A stretch of 9,344 nt of DNA from Thioalkalivibrio sp. (GCA_003553165.1 PUOZ01000030.1:1-9344), one strand, 5' to 3'. Shown: positions 1-6,965, counted from the first letter of the stretch. Notes: generated by a model from the sequence alone, not told the origin. Translations and numbers: made by a program.

Positions 1-140
1 CGGGCCAGCCAATCGACAAAGGCGAGACCCAGGCGCCGCATCACTTCGGGCGTCAGGTTCACCTCCGCCGCGAAAGCACCCGGCGCGGGCATTGCCACTC
101 CGCGGATGTCCGAACCATTCTGCAGCGCGTTCCAATCCAT
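1..140 (-). CDS. Phosphoglucomutase/phosphomannomutase-family protein, N-terminal fragment (runs off left edge)
   Basis: Only the first 46 codons are in the window; the rest lies beyond base 1. The peptide begins MDWNALQNGSDIRGVA and continues with VNLTPEVMRRLGLAFVDWLA. The NGSDIRG stretch followed about 15 residues later by VNLTPE and an amphipathic helix is how one branch of the alpha-D-phosphohexomutase superfamily starts. These enzymes move a phosphate between the C1 and C6 hydroxyls of hexose phosphates through a phosphoserine, feeding glycogen, exopolysaccharide or nucleotide-sugar synthesis. The catalytic serine and metal loop are outside the window. The ATG ending at 138 is chosen because the conserved text begins right after it; another in-frame ATG lies three codons upstream (147-149), and neither has a strong Shine-Dalgarno. 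The gene is divergent from the FucA-like aldolase, sharing a roughly 180-bp upstream region. Family call is from recalled patterns; substrate is unknown. Confidence 0.6.
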   Translation of the reverse strand, partial: MDWNALQNGSDIRGVAMPAPGAFAAEVNLTPEVMRRLGLAFVDWLA

Positions 141-273
141 GACATGCATTGTCCCACGGCAGGCCGGGGAGCGCACCAGAGCCGTCAGGAGAATCCCGAC
201 CGCGCCCGGCAAGCCTCCTGCGTGTTGCCAGGAAACGATTGCTGGACCTGCGGATCAAGGTCGTTCGCGCGGC

Positions 274-279
274 TATAGT
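274..279 (+). promoter_or_regulatory. Possible -10 element (TATAGT) for the FucA-like aldolase
   Basis: The divergent intergenic region (141-323) contains TATAGT, five of six bases of the sigma70 -10 consensus, 45 bp before the aldolase ATG. No good -35 hexamer sits 16-18 bp upstream; the nearest resemblance, TTGCTG at 239-244, is too far away. I see no other motif or repeat in this intergenic stretch. It is a candidate only. Confidence 0.25.
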
Positions 280-323
280 CACCAGTGGGGAGCACACCCC
301 GAAACCATCAACGGGAGCCCTGA

Positions 324-965
324 ATGGAGGCAACGGAACAGTCCCTGCGCCGCGAGATCATCGCCACCTGCCTGCGCATGAATCACGAGGGCATCAACCA
401 CGGGACCTCGGGCAACGTGAGCGTGCGCTGGCGCGACGGCATGCTGATCAGCCCTTCAGGCATCCCCTACGAGGAACTGCAGGAGGCGGACATCGTGTTC
501 GTCGCCAGCGACGGGCGCCATGACGCGGGCGAACGGCCCTCCAGCGAGTGGCGGTTTCATCTCGCGATCCTGCACGCGCGGCCGGAGGTCGGCGCGGTGG
601 TGCACACGCACTCGGTGCATGCCACTGCACTGGCGATGCGGGGCATGGAGATTCCCGCAGCGCATTACATGATTGCCGCCGCCGGCGGAGCGAACATTCG
701 CTGCGCCCCCTACGCCACCTTCGGGACCCGGGAACTCTCGGACCTTGCCCTGCGGGCTCTGGACGGGCGCCACGCATGCCTGCTGGCGAACCACGGGGTG
801 ATCGCCATCGGGCCGAACCTGCGCAAGGCACTGTGGCTGGCCGGCGAGGTCGAGGTTCTCGCCCGGCAGTACATCCTGAGCCTGATGCTGGGCGGACCGA
901 ACCTGCTTTCCGATACCGAGGTAGCAAGGGTGGTGGAGCGCTTCAAGGACTATGGCCTGCGTTGA
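324..965 (+). CDS. fucA: Class II aldolase, L-fuculose-1-phosphate aldolase (FucA)-like
   Basis: Zinc-dependent class II aldolase/adducin-fold protein of 213 residues; E. coli FucA has 215. FucA cleaves L-fuculose 1-phosphate to dihydroxyacetone phosphate (DHAP) and L-lactaldehyde in the cytoplasm. The sequence follows E. coli FucA closely as I recall it: NHGTSGNVSVR near residue 25, the phosphate-binding SPSGIPYEEL near 43, PSSEWRFH with catalytic Glu75, zinc ligands His94 and His96 in VVHTHSVH, HYMIAAAGG with Tyr115, APYATFGTREL at 128, and the third zinc ligand His157 in LANHG. The active-site residues sit two positions later than E. coli Glu73, His92, His94 and His155. It ends FKDYGLR like FucA but lacks the last short tail. 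The start has GGGAG at 313-317, six bases upstream. No fucose kinase, isomerase or regulator is nearby, so the real substrate may be another 5-deoxypentulose or methylthio-pentulose phosphate. Family is certain; substrate is not. Confidence 0.9.
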   Translation: MEATEQSLRREIIATCLRMNHEGINHGTSGNVSVRWRDGMLISPSGIPYEELQEADIVFVASDGRHDAGERPSSEWRFHLAILHARPEVGAVVHTHSVHATALAMRGMEIPAAHYMIAAAGGANIRCAPYATFGTRELSDLALRALDGRHACLLANHGVIAIGPNLRKALWLAGEVEVLARQYILSLMLGGPNLLSDTEVARVVERFKDYGLR

Positions 966-971
966 GAGCCT

Positions 972-993
972 CGTGGATTCCCCGACATCCACG
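972..993 (+). terminator. Hairpin 3' of the aldolase, possible weak or rho-assisted terminator
   Basis: CGTGGAT (972-978) and ATCCACG (987-993) form a perfect 7-bp stem with an 8-base loop, starting 6 bases after the aldolase stop codon. No T-run follows, so it is not a classical intrinsic terminator. It could protect the 3' end or assist rho. Confidence 0.35.
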
Positions 994-1026
994 GCGTCCC
1001 CGCAACTTCTGCAACGCTCCTGCCGT

Positions 1027-1055
1027 TTGACCCCCGACCCCGCGGGACAGATACT
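1027..1055 (+). promoter_or_regulatory. Sigma70-type promoter for the class II glutamine amidotransferase
   Basis: TTGACC (1027-1032, five of six to the -35 consensus) is followed after exactly 17 bp by GATACT (1050-1055, four of six to the -10 consensus). Transcription should start near 1062-1063. The spacer contains the palindrome CCCGCGGG at 1039-1046. The predicted start point falls on an ATG at 1063 that opens a 27-codon reading frame ending across the amidotransferase start. This promoter suggests the amidotransferase is transcribed separately from the aldolase upstream. Confidence 0.6.
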
Positions 1056-1138
1056 TTTGGTCATGCATCACGATCCGGAAACAGCAGCTTGCCACGCCGA
1101 CAGACTCCGCCCCGGCGCCCCCAGCGCAGGATTCAGCG

Positions 1139-2005
1139 GTGTGTGAACTTCTCGCCATGTCCAGCCTGGAGCCGGCGACCCTGTCGATCTCGCTGGAGGC
1201 CTTCTCGGAGCGCGGCGGCCTGAGCGCGCCGCACAAGGACGGCTGGGGCGCCGCCTTCTACTCCGGGCGCGACGCCCGCCGGCTCCGCGAAACCGGCGCG
1301 GCGAGCCGCAGCAGCGGCATCCGCTTTCTGCGCGAACAGCAGTACCGAAGCAACCTGGTGCTGGCGCACGTGCGCCAGGCGACCAAGGGGGCCGTGTCGC
1401 TGGAGAACACACAGCCCTTTGCACGCGAACTCGGCGGGCGCATGCACGTATTCGCGCACAACGGGGACCTGATCGGGCTCGAGGAGGCCACTGGCCCGGA
1501 ACTGGGCCGCACCCGACCCATCGGGGACACCGATTCCGAACATGCCTTCTGCATCCTGCTCGCGCGGATGGAGCCACTGTGGGCTCCTGGCGAATCTCCG
1601 TCGCTCGAGGCCCGGCTCGACGTGGTCACCGGGTTCGCAGCACTCCTGCGGCACTTCGGCCCGGCCAATTTCCTGTATTCCGATAGCGAGTACCTGTACG
1701 TTCACGGGCATGAACGCACGCAGGAGGCCTCCGGCCGGATCGAGCCCCCCGGTCTCTACAGCCTGTGCCGCACCTGCCCTTCCAAACGCGAGGGCCGCAA
1801 GCCCAGGCCCATCGAAGGCCTGACCCTGGGCCTGACCGAGGCGCGCCAGCGCGTCACCCTGGTCGCCAGCGTTCCGCTGACGACAGAGGCCTGGGAACCG
1901 GTTGCCGCAGGCGAGGTACTCGCGATCAAGGGCGGCAGGATCATGGCCCGTACCGGCGCCGCCGAACCAAGGCAGGCAAAGGGTTCCCAGCCCGCCGAAG
2001 CCTGA
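1139..2005 (+). CDS. Class II glutamine amidotransferase, YafJ-type
   Basis: Ntn-hydrolase-fold glutaminase domain protein of 288 residues, cytoplasmic. Such domains hydrolyse glutamine with an N-terminal cysteine and pass ammonia to a synthase, but YafJ-type proteins have no synthase domain and their acceptor is unknown. The GTG start at 1139 is forced by the mechanism: residue 2 is Cys (MCELLAMSS), which becomes the nucleophile after Met removal. Other conserved parts are the APHKDGWG loop (30-37), HVRQA with Arg79, LENTQPF (88-94), the HNG motif with Asn108-Gly109 for the oxyanion and glutamine site, and GDTDSE (129-134). AGGA about 9 bases upstream could serve as the ribosome site. The C-terminal part carries LCRTC (Cys210, Cys213) and a VASVPLT strand. 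It is longer than E. coli YafJ (about 255 residues), with a loose tail after residue 270. It faces the tRNA-Phe gene tail to tail. Confidence 0.85.
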   Translation: MCELLAMSSLEPATLSISLEAFSERGGLSAPHKDGWGAAFYSGRDARRLRETGAASRSSGIRFLREQQYRSNLVLAHVRQATKGAVSLENTQPFARELGGRMHVFAHNGDLIGLEEATGPELGRTRPIGDTDSEHAFCILLARMEPLWAPGESPSLEARLDVVTGFAALLRHFGPANFLYSDSEYLYVHGHERTQEASGRIEPPGLYSLCRTCPSKREGRKPRPIEGLTLGLTEARQRVTLVASVPLTTEAWEPVAAGEVLAIKGGRIMARTGAAEPRQAKGSQPAEA

Positions 2006-2049
2006 CCGTCGGTGCATCGGGTCTGCGCGGCGCAAAAAGTGCGGAAACG

Positions 2050-2071
2050 AAAAAGCCCGCTCATCGCGGGC
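2050..2071 (-). terminator. Rho-independent terminator of tRNA-Phe
   Basis: Read on the minus strand, GCCCGC-GATGA-GCGGGC forms a 6-bp GC-rich stem with a 5-base loop, followed directly by five T (complement of 2050-2054). It lies 16 bases after the CCA end of the tRNA. On the plus strand the stem has no T-run, so it acts mainly for the tRNA side. Confidence 0.85.
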
Positions 2072-2087
2072 CAAGTCATTGAAAATA

Positions 2088-2163
2088 TGGTGGCCAGGGA
2101 CGGAATCGAACCGCCGACACGGGGATTTTCAATCCCCTGCTCTACCAACTGAGCTACCTGGCC
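2088..2163 (-). tRNA. tRNA-Phe (anticodon GAA)
   Basis: 76-nt tRNA read on the minus strand, including an encoded CCA (complement of 2088-2090). Acceptor arms GGCCAGG and CCTGGCC pair over 7 bp with discriminator A. The D stem is GCTC/GAGC, the anticodon stem GGGGA/TCCCC encloses loop TTGAAAA with anticodon GAA at 2130-2128, the variable loop is GTGTC, and the T stem GGCGG/CCGTC (one G-T wobble) encloses TTCGATT. The anticodon arm is identical to E. coli tRNA-Phe as I recall it. It lies downstream of yggX in the same direction but has its own promoter and terminator. No duplicated 3' tRNA segment marking an integrated island is visible within the window. Confidence 0.97.
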
Positions 2164-2202
2164 GGAACTGCGGAGGGAGTCGCCTTTCGGGCGAAGGACG
2201 GT

Positions 2203-2231
2203 ATTAAACCGGCACCGGAGCCGGCCGTCAA
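2203..2231 (-). promoter_or_regulatory. Promoter of tRNA-Phe
   Basis: Minus-strand TTGACG (2231-2226) and TTTAAT (2208-2203) are separated by exactly 17 bp, each five of six to consensus. Transcription should start near 2196, giving a leader of about 33 nt. The leader has a small hairpin (TCGCC/GGCGA, 2180-2194) before the mature 5' end. The region just after the -10 box is moderately GC-rich, as in stable-RNA promoters under stringent control. The spacer holds the imperfect palindrome CCGGC...GCCGG (2209-2224), which could also act as a stem at the 3' end of the yggX transcript. Confidence 0.75.
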
Positions 2232-2287
2232 GCCGAGCCCGCCCTCTCTGGCCCGAGCGCCGGGAAACCGCAGGCCGACTCCGGCAC

Positions 2288-2566
2288 CTACTTGGCCTGG
2301 TTCGGGTCGACGTAGCCTTCCGGCTTGGTGGCGCCGCCCTTGAAGAAGAACTTCTCCATCTCTTCCTCGAGGAACTTGCGCGCCTTCGGTTCCACCGGGC
2401 TCAGCCGATACTCGTTGATCAGCATCGTCTGGTGCTTGAGCCAGGCCTGCCAGGCCTCCTTCGAGACATTGGCAAAGATCTTCTTGCCCAGCTCGCCAGG
2501 ATAGGTCGGAAAGGCCAGACCCTCGGCCTCGCGGCCCAGGTACACGCAGTTAACGGTTCGCGCCAT
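2288..2566 (-). CDS. yggX: Probable Fe(2+)-trafficking protein YggX
   Basis: Small cytoplasmic protein of 92 residues (E. coli YggX 91). Known role of the family: protection of labile iron and Fe-S clusters against superoxide, and an accessory part in Fe-S cluster repair; exact iron chemistry is debated. Diagnostic sequence is visible throughout: [17 protein letters not shown] with the conserved Cys7, [12 protein letters not shown] (20-31), [21 protein letters not shown] (35-55) and a C-terminal EGYVDP. The start is an ATG with AGGAAA about 9 bases upstream, inside the end of mutY. The reading frame overlaps mutY by 17 nt, so the two are probably translated in a coupled way. The mutY-yggX pair is conserved widely in gammaproteobacteria and fits a shared role, since MutY is itself an Fe-S enzyme countering oxidative damage. 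Confidence 0.95.
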   Translation of the reverse strand: MARTVNCVYLGREAEGLAFPTYPGELGKKIFANVSKEAWQAWLKHQTMLINEYRLSPVEPKARKFLEEEMEKFFFKGGATKPEGYVDPNQAK

Positions 2567-3614
2567 TGTCGATATTTCCTCGATCTCTCAAAAAACGTTC
2601 GATGGGAGCGGGCAGCCCGACCCGCACCGGGAGCCGCGTGTTATACCAGATCGCCCCATCCCCTTCCATGATCCCACATGCCGTTGCCGGGAGCCGGAAG
2701 CGCAGAATGCGCAGATCCAGCCGATAGTGGCTGAAAGCATGGTCGATGCGGTCTCCGGCGGCGGGTGCGTCCTCACGGGCATCGGTCCAGCGCGACAGGA
2801 TGGCATCCCGCAGATCCTGCTGTTCGTCGGCCTCCGGCATGCTGTAGAGACCGCCCCAGATGCCAGCGGCGACCCGGCGCTGGAGATATACGCCCTCCGG
2901 TGCGATGACGAGCGCCGCCCAACGGGTGCGCAGGGGCAGCGCCCTGCCTGGCCGCGGCGTGGGCAGTTCCGCAGTACGACCCTGCGCCAGCGCCACGCAG
3001 TCCGGGGCAACCGGACAAAGCTCACAGGCCGGCTGGGCGCGGGTACAGACCGTGGCGCCCAGGTCCATGATCGCCTGCGTGTAATCGGCCATGCGTGCCC
3101 CCGGCAACCGGGCCTCCGCGAGCGCCCACAGTCGCTTCTGGACTGCGCTGCTCCCGGGCCAACCTTCGACAGCGGCATGACGCGCCAGGACCCGCCGCAC
3201 GTTGCCATCGAGAATGGCCTCGCGCTGCCCGTGGGCCTGCGCGAGGATGGCGGCCGCCGTGGAACGCCCGATACCCGGCAGGGTCTCCAACGCGGTGCGC
3301 TCGGCCGGGAGTTCGCCTCCGTGGCGTTCCAGCACCAGCCGCGCGGCCCGATGCAGATTCCGGGCCCGAGCGTAGTAGCCGAGCCCCGACCAGAGGTGCA
3401 GGACCTCGTCCAGTGGCGCTTCCGCGAGCGTCCGAACATCCGGGAAGCGTTCCATGAAAGCATGGAAATACGGCACCACCGCCCCGACCCGCGTCTGCTG
3501 CAGCATGATCTCGGAAATCCATGCGCGGTAGGCGGAGCGCGGATGCTGCCAGGGCAGGTCGCGCCGGCCATGGCGGTCGAACCAGGCCAGCAGGCGTACC
3601 GCGAAGAGGCTCAC
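2550..3614 (-). CDS. mutY: Adenine DNA glycosylase MutY
   Basis: Base-excision repair enzyme of 354 residues that removes adenine mispaired with 8-oxoguanine or guanine, acting on nucleoid DNA. The N-terminal HhH-GPD domain has LPWQ (20-23), SEIMLQQT with catalytic Glu35 (34-41), [14 protein letters not shown] (74-87), the helix-hairpin-helix LPGIGRSTA (112-120) and ILDGNV with catalytic Asp136 (134-139). The [4Fe-4S] ligands are Cys190, Cys197, Cys200 and Cys206 in the usual C-X6-C-X2-C-X5-C spacing. The NUDIX-like C-terminal domain that reads 8-oxoG follows from about 225, with GIWGGLY (251-257) and the FSH loop (294-296). The start is GTG at 3614: it overlaps the stop of the preceding gene as GTGA, gives [21 protein letters not shown] at the family-typical start and the usual length. 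An in-frame ATG at 3707 would add 31 unrelated residues inside the upstream gene. All key residues are present. Confidence 0.96.
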   Translation of the reverse strand: MSLFAVRLLAWFDRHGRRDLPWQHPRSAYRAWISEIMLQQTRVGAVVPYFHAFMERFPDVRTLAEAPLDEVLHLWSGLGYYARARNLHRAARLVLERHGGELPAERTALETLPGIGRSTAAAILAQAHGQREAILDGNVRRVLARHAAVEGWPGSSAVQKRLWALAEARLPGARMADYTQAIMDLGATVCTRAQPACELCPVAPDCVALAQGRTAELPTPRPGRALPLRTRWAALVIAPEGVYLQRRVAAGIWGGLYSMPEADEQQDLRDAILSRWTDAREDAPAAGDRIDHAFSHYRLDLRILRFRLPATACGIMEGDGAIWYNTRLPVRVGLPAPIERFLRDRGNIDNGANR

Positions 3615-4213
3615 CGGGGCGCTACCGTCACGGCTTGCCGGTCCTGATGGGCGATGGCCGCCCGTTCGATGCGACCGACGCTGTCGCGAAGTTCCGAACG
3701 CACCCACATCCGCACCAGTGGTGGTCCAAGCAGGCGCGGCACAGCGAAGTCGGGTTCGAAGTATCCGTACATCTGGAATTGCACGGGGCCGGAATCAGCG
3801 CCTTCCTGATCGATCTTCCAGGAAAACTGACCGCGTCGCACCCGACTGAGCTCCGGAACGGTGATGCCCGACGACCACCCGCCATCCACCCTGCGCACAT
3901 CGATGGTATGTGGTCCCTCGCGGCAGACGAACAGCAGGCAACCGCGCATCAGGGTGAACACGCGTTCGATGCCGTCGCCTGCTGGTCCCAGGAAACGGCT
4001 CGCGACGACCAGGGGCAGGATGCGCTCCAGGCGGTCATAATCGTGCACCACCGCAACGACCGCCGCCAACGGCGCCTGAATCGGGGCTTCGAGCCTGAAC
4101 TCGAGCCGAGTGCCATCATAGACGACGTCGATGTCGGGGTCCGCCATGGCCCAGGGTTGGAACAGCAGCCACCCCGCCACCACGCAGAGCAGCGAAGACC
4201 CGCGGCCCAACAT
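3611..4213 (-). CDS. Exported SRPBCC (START/Coq10-like) domain protein
   Basis: Protein of 200 residues with a predicted signal peptide: short basic start, hydrophobic stretch 7-22 and a cleavage-like AMA-DP at 22-26. The mature part looks like an SRPBCC/START-like hydrophobic-ligand fold: a first strand EFRLEAPIQAPLAAV (38-52), the helix with VHDYDRLERILP (56-67) typical of such domains, then strands around VFTLMRGCLLFVC, SGITVP and FQMYGYFEPD, and a long C-terminal helix beginning near LGPPLVRMWV. Fold members bind lipids, polyketides or quinones. Mature Cys92 and Cys97 are the only cysteines after the signal and could form a disulfide in the periplasm. It starts 2 nt after the asmA stop and overlaps mutY by 4 nt (GTGA), so it is embedded in the operon. 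Ligand and function are unknown; sharing a transcript with the envelope protein AsmA suggests, but does not show, an envelope lipid role. The fold call rests on pattern recognition. Confidence 0.75.
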   Translation of the reverse strand: MLGRGSSLLCVVAGWLLFQPWAMADPDIDVVYDGTRLEFRLEAPIQAPLAAVVAVVHDYDRLERILPLVVASRFLGPAGDGIERVFTLMRGCLLFVCREGPHTIDVRRVDGGWSSGITVPELSRVRRGQFSWKIDQEGADSGPVQFQMYGYFEPDFAVPRLLGPPLVRMWVRSELRDSVGRIERAAIAHQDRQAVTVAPR

Positions 4214-4215
4214 GG

Positions 4216-6432
4216 CTAGCGCAAGAGGCTCCGGCCTCGCTCACGCAGCTGATCGAGGGCCTCATCTACGCCGCGTGAACCGGAAGGCTCCGCTTCACGC
4301 GCGTTGCTGTCGTCCGGGCGATCGGAATCGCCCACGCCGAGCCGCTCGCGCAACCGCTCCTGCAGGCGGTCCGTCTCCCGTCGTACCCGTTCGTCGACGC
4401 GCTCCCGGACGACGTCCTCGAGATCCAGCCGGAAACGCGGTTCCGAAAACGCGCCGGTGATGCGTATCGGCAGGTTCACACCGCGTAGATCCTCAAGGCT
4501 GCGCCCGCTCTGGCCTTCGATGGTCGCCACCAGAGTGGTGTCCACCCGGTAGTCCATGGTCTGTTCAGGGAGATCGGCAGAACCGCGCCCGGCGGCCCGC
4601 AGCAGCGGCGAACTGGCGACCAGGTCATCGTTGCGGACCACGCCATTCTCGATGCGAAAGCTGCCGCTCAGTTCGGTGAAGTCGGTCTCGTTCGGCTCGC
4701 CGTCGTCCTCCGGTGTCTCGCCCCGCAGGCGCGCGTCCGCGTGGCGGATGATGCGCGCAACGTTGATGCCCCGCACCGCACCGTCGGTGAGGCGCATCTC
4801 CCCCCTGCCGTTCAGGCTGGACGTGAGCGCATCGACGCTGGCGCCGACCGCATCGATTTCCAGGGCGACGTTGCCGGTTCCGAGCAGCCGCGACTCCTCC
4901 TGCCACAGGGCCTCCAGAAGCGCGCCGATGGCGATGTTCTCGAGCTGAACCCGGGCGGCATAACGGGGAACGTCCCGACGTGCATCGACCGTCAGGTGGC
5001 TCTCCAGGCGTCCTTCGTACCCGCTGCCCGCCAGCGGCTCCATGCGCCACTCACCGTCACGAGCGCGGAGCTTCATTTCGATGCCCTCGAGCGTCAGGCC
5101 GAACAGTGTCAGGCTACCCAGGCTCAGATTGCCGTCGACGTCCAAGGCTCGCATCAGTTCCGCCGGCAGGTCGATCGGGATATCGGCCTTCGCGACCTCG
5201 CCCGGCACCTCCGGAATACGTGCCTGCTCGACCTCCGGAGGCAGATACCGGTCAAGGTTGAGCCGGTCGCCCCGCAGACTGAAGCGGATCATCGGCCGTG
5301 GCCCGGACAGGTCCACCTCGCCCTCGCCGCGGAGGCTGGAGTCGTCGAGGGTGATGAGCAGCGGGTTCACGGTCAGGCGCTCCGTTCCACCAGACGCCGA
5401 GAGGTCCAGGGCCATTCGGCTGAAGACGTCCGGATCAGCGGTATCGGGAGGCTGGAGCCCCAGGCTCTCGAGCATTGTGCGCGGATTGAAGGTGTTGCTG
5501 CGAAGCTCGGCGTGCAGTTCAAGCGCCTCCTCGCCGATACCGCGGGCCTCGATCAGCCCGGTGAGATGCAGGTCCGAGAGGTGCACGGACAGGCGCTCGA
5601 CCCGGGCCACCGAATCCCGCAGATCGAGCACGAGATCCGTCTCCAGGCGTGCAGTGACCTCCGGCTCCAGCGCCGGATGCCGCAGATCAAATTGCGACTG
5701 GACCCGGCGCAGGGCATAACGATGTGCCACGGGATCCGCGTTCAACAGGCCCGCAAGCTGCAGATCCAACTCGATGGGCTCAGCATTCTCCTCCTCGATC
5801 CGCATCGATCCGTCTAGCTTCACCGGGGTTTCCATTCCGGGCCGGAACTCGCGAACGACGAGATTCATGGGCGCCAGCAACACGCGGGTACCGGCCTGCC
5901 GATCGTCCCATTCCAGCCGAAGGTCGGTCACCTCCAGCCCGGCGATCCGGATGTCGTCGAACGCCCCGCGCGCGCGGCCGGGGCCGGCATTGCCGTGCTC
6001 TTCGACGACATCCCTGCGCGCCTCCTCCGCCCGCTCGACCAGGTCGTCCCAGTTGCTGCGCCCCTGCGCGTCCCGTGCCAGGTAGATGCTGACGCCATCC
6101 GCCTCGATCCGCTGCACCTCGATCTCGCCGCGGATCAGGGGCAGTGCCGCCACGGCGACGTCAACCACCCGGACTTCGGCGAAGGGGGTCTCGTTGAAAC
6201 CCTCGGCATTGGCCAGGCGCACGTCTTCGAGGCGCAGGCCAAGCGACGGGAACAGCGTCAGCTCGATGCTGCCGGCGAGGGTCAGCTCACGTCCCGTGAC
6301 CTCGGCCACCTTGTCCTCGATCCGGTCCTTGTAGGCGTTGGGATCGAAGGTCACGGCCAGGTAGACACCGACGATGACCACCAGCAGCACCAGGATGCCG
6401 AGGAGCGCCAGCAAGCGCAGAATCCATTTCAT
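4216..6432 (-). CDS. asmA: AsmA family envelope protein
   Basis: Protein of 738 residues, about the length of Pseudomonas AsmA-type proteins. Residues 1-3 (MKW) lead into one transmembrane helix (about 4-28), and the rest is probably periplasmic. The segment [20 protein letters not shown] (29-48) followed by [26 protein letters not shown] is the standard AsmA start. A long beta-rich middle follows, and an AsmA-type C-terminal domain around 500-680 contains [20 protein letters not shown] and the later [21 protein letters not shown]. The tail from about 680 is highly charged (many RER/ERL repeats, likely helical). AsmA-like proteins share the beta-groove architecture of bridge-like lipid transfer proteins and are linked to outer-membrane lipid homeostasis. 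The ATG overlaps the moaC stop as ATGA and has GGAG seven bases upstream. No frameshift or truncation is visible. Confidence 0.92.
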   Translation of the reverse strand: MKWILRLLALLGILVLLVVIVGVYLAVTFDPNAYKDRIEDKVAEVTGRELTLAGSIELTLFPSLGLRLEDVRLANAEGFNETPFAEVRVVDVAVAALPLIRGEIEVQRIEADGVSIYLARDAQGRSNWDDLVERAEEARRDVVEEHGNAGPGRARGAFDDIRIAGLEVTDLRLEWDDRQAGTRVLLAPMNLVVREFRPGMETPVKLDGSMRIEEENAEPIELDLQLAGLLNADPVAHRYALRRVQSQFDLRHPALEPEVTARLETDLVLDLRDSVARVERLSVHLSDLHLTGLIEARGIGEEALELHAELRSNTFNPRTMLESLGLQPPDTADPDVFSRMALDLSASGGTERLTVNPLLITLDDSSLRGEGEVDLSGPRPMIRFSLRGDRLNLDRYLPPEVEQARIPEVPGEVAKADIPIDLPAELMRALDVDGNLSLGSLTLFGLTLEGIEMKLRARDGEWRMEPLAGSGYEGRLESHLTVDARRDVPRYAARVQLENIAIGALLEALWQEESRLLGTGNVALEIDAVGASVDALTSSLNGRGEMRLTDGAVRGINVARIIRHADARLRGETPEDDGEPNETDFTELSGSFRIENGVVRNDDLVASSPLLRAAGRGSADLPEQTMDYRVDTTLVATIEGQSGRSLEDLRGVNLPIRITGAFSEPRFRLDLEDVVRERVDERVRRETDRLQERLRERLGVGDSDRPDDSNAREAEPSGSRGVDEALDQLRERGRSLLR

Positions 6433-6920
6433 TTTTCTTCTCCGACCTGGGGCTGCGCGAACCAGCTGCCGCTACGCCCCCCATGCTTCTCCAACAATCG
6501 CACACCCTCGATACGCATGCCACGATCCACGGCCTTGCACATGTCGTAGATGGTCAGCAGGGCCACGCTGACCGCCGTCAGCGCCTCCATCTCCACACCG
6601 GTCTGCCCCTGGACCTCGCAGCTGGCCTGCACCCGGACGTGATCGGCGCCCGCCTCGAGTTCCAACGCGACCCTGCTGAGCCCGATAGGATGGCATAGCG
6701 GGATCAGCTCCCCCGTGCGCTTGGCGCCCATGATCCCGGCGATCCGGGCCACGCCGAGCACATCACCCTTGCGGTGATCCCCGGCGCGAATCCGCGCGGC
6801 CGTCTCCGGCAGCATGGCGATGCGACCCTCGGCGACGGCCACCCGGTGGCTGACCGGCTTCGAGCCGACATCGACCATATGCGCCTGTCCCGCGGGGTCG
6901 AAATGAGTGAGGTTGTTCAT
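6429..6920 (-). CDS. moaC: Cyclic pyranopterin monophosphate synthase MoaC
   Basis: Cytoplasmic molybdenum-cofactor enzyme, 163 residues, converting the MoaA product 3',8-cyclo-GTP to cyclic pyranopterin monophosphate. Visible family text: [17 protein letters not shown] (3-19), HRKGDV with Lys51 (49-54), [12 protein letters not shown] (58-69), LIPLCHPI with His77 (72-79), [24 protein letters not shown] (107-130) with Glu110, Glu112, Asp126 and Lys129. With the ATG ending at 6918, Lys51 and His77 fall on the E. coli numbering, which is why this start is preferred. It lacks a clear Shine-Dalgarno. An in-frame ATG ten codons upstream (6950) has AAGG eight bases before it and would give 173 residues, so it remains possible. 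The stop overlaps the asmA ATG (ATGA). It is divergent from moaD; moaA, moaB and mogA are not in the window. No convincing minus-strand promoter was found upstream. Confidence 0.95.
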   Translation of the reverse strand: MNNLTHFDPAGQAHMVDVGSKPVSHRVAVAEGRIAMLPETAARIRAGDHRKGDVLGVARIAGIMGAKRTGELIPLCHPIGLSRVALELEAGADHVRVQASCEVQGQTGVEMEALTAVSVALLTIYDMCKAVDRGMRIEGVRLLEKHGGRSGSWFAQPQVGEEK

Positions 6921-6925
6921 GGCAG

Positions 6926-6931
6926 TATAAT
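6926..6931 (+). promoter_or_regulatory. Possible -10 element (TATAAT) for moaDE in the moaC-moaD divergent gap
   Basis: A perfect TATAAT lies 34 bp before the moaD GTG in a gap of only 45 bp; transcription would begin near 6938. No good -35 hexamer occurs 16-18 bp upstream, inside the start of moaC, so an activator may be needed or the match may be chance. The opposite strand reads TATACT over 6929-6924, but that is too close to the moaC ATG to serve it. Confidence 0.35.
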
Positions 6932-6965
6932 GCGGGAGTGTCTCGTCCATGTGTAGGGCCTTATC

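Noticed and set aside
1133..2074. Minus-strand open frame of about 313 codons
   Set aside because: Antisense to the class II amidotransferase and partly over the tRNA-Phe terminator; no family-like sequence.
2088..2163. tRNA-Phe as an integration site of a genomic island
   Set aside because: tRNA-Phe genes are common targets, but no integrase and no repeated tRNA 3' segment is seen in the window. Neighbouring genes look like core genome.
2727..3647. Plus-strand open frame of about 306 codons
   Set aside because: Antisense shadow of mutY, whose catalytic and Fe-S residues are all present on the minus strand.
3615..3707. ATG start 31 codons upstream for mutY
   Set aside because: It would lie inside the SRPBCC gene and add unrelated residues; the GTG at 3614 gives the family start and a GTGA coupling.
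4741..5817. Long plus-strand open frame of about 358 codons
   Set aside because: It lies wholly antisense to asmA, whose protein is clearly recognisable. The translation looks like no family and reflects GC-rich codon bias.
6921..6965. Moco-sensing riboswitch before the moa genes
   Set aside because: The gap is 45 bp, far too short for the known Moco RNA motif, and no complex folded element is visible.
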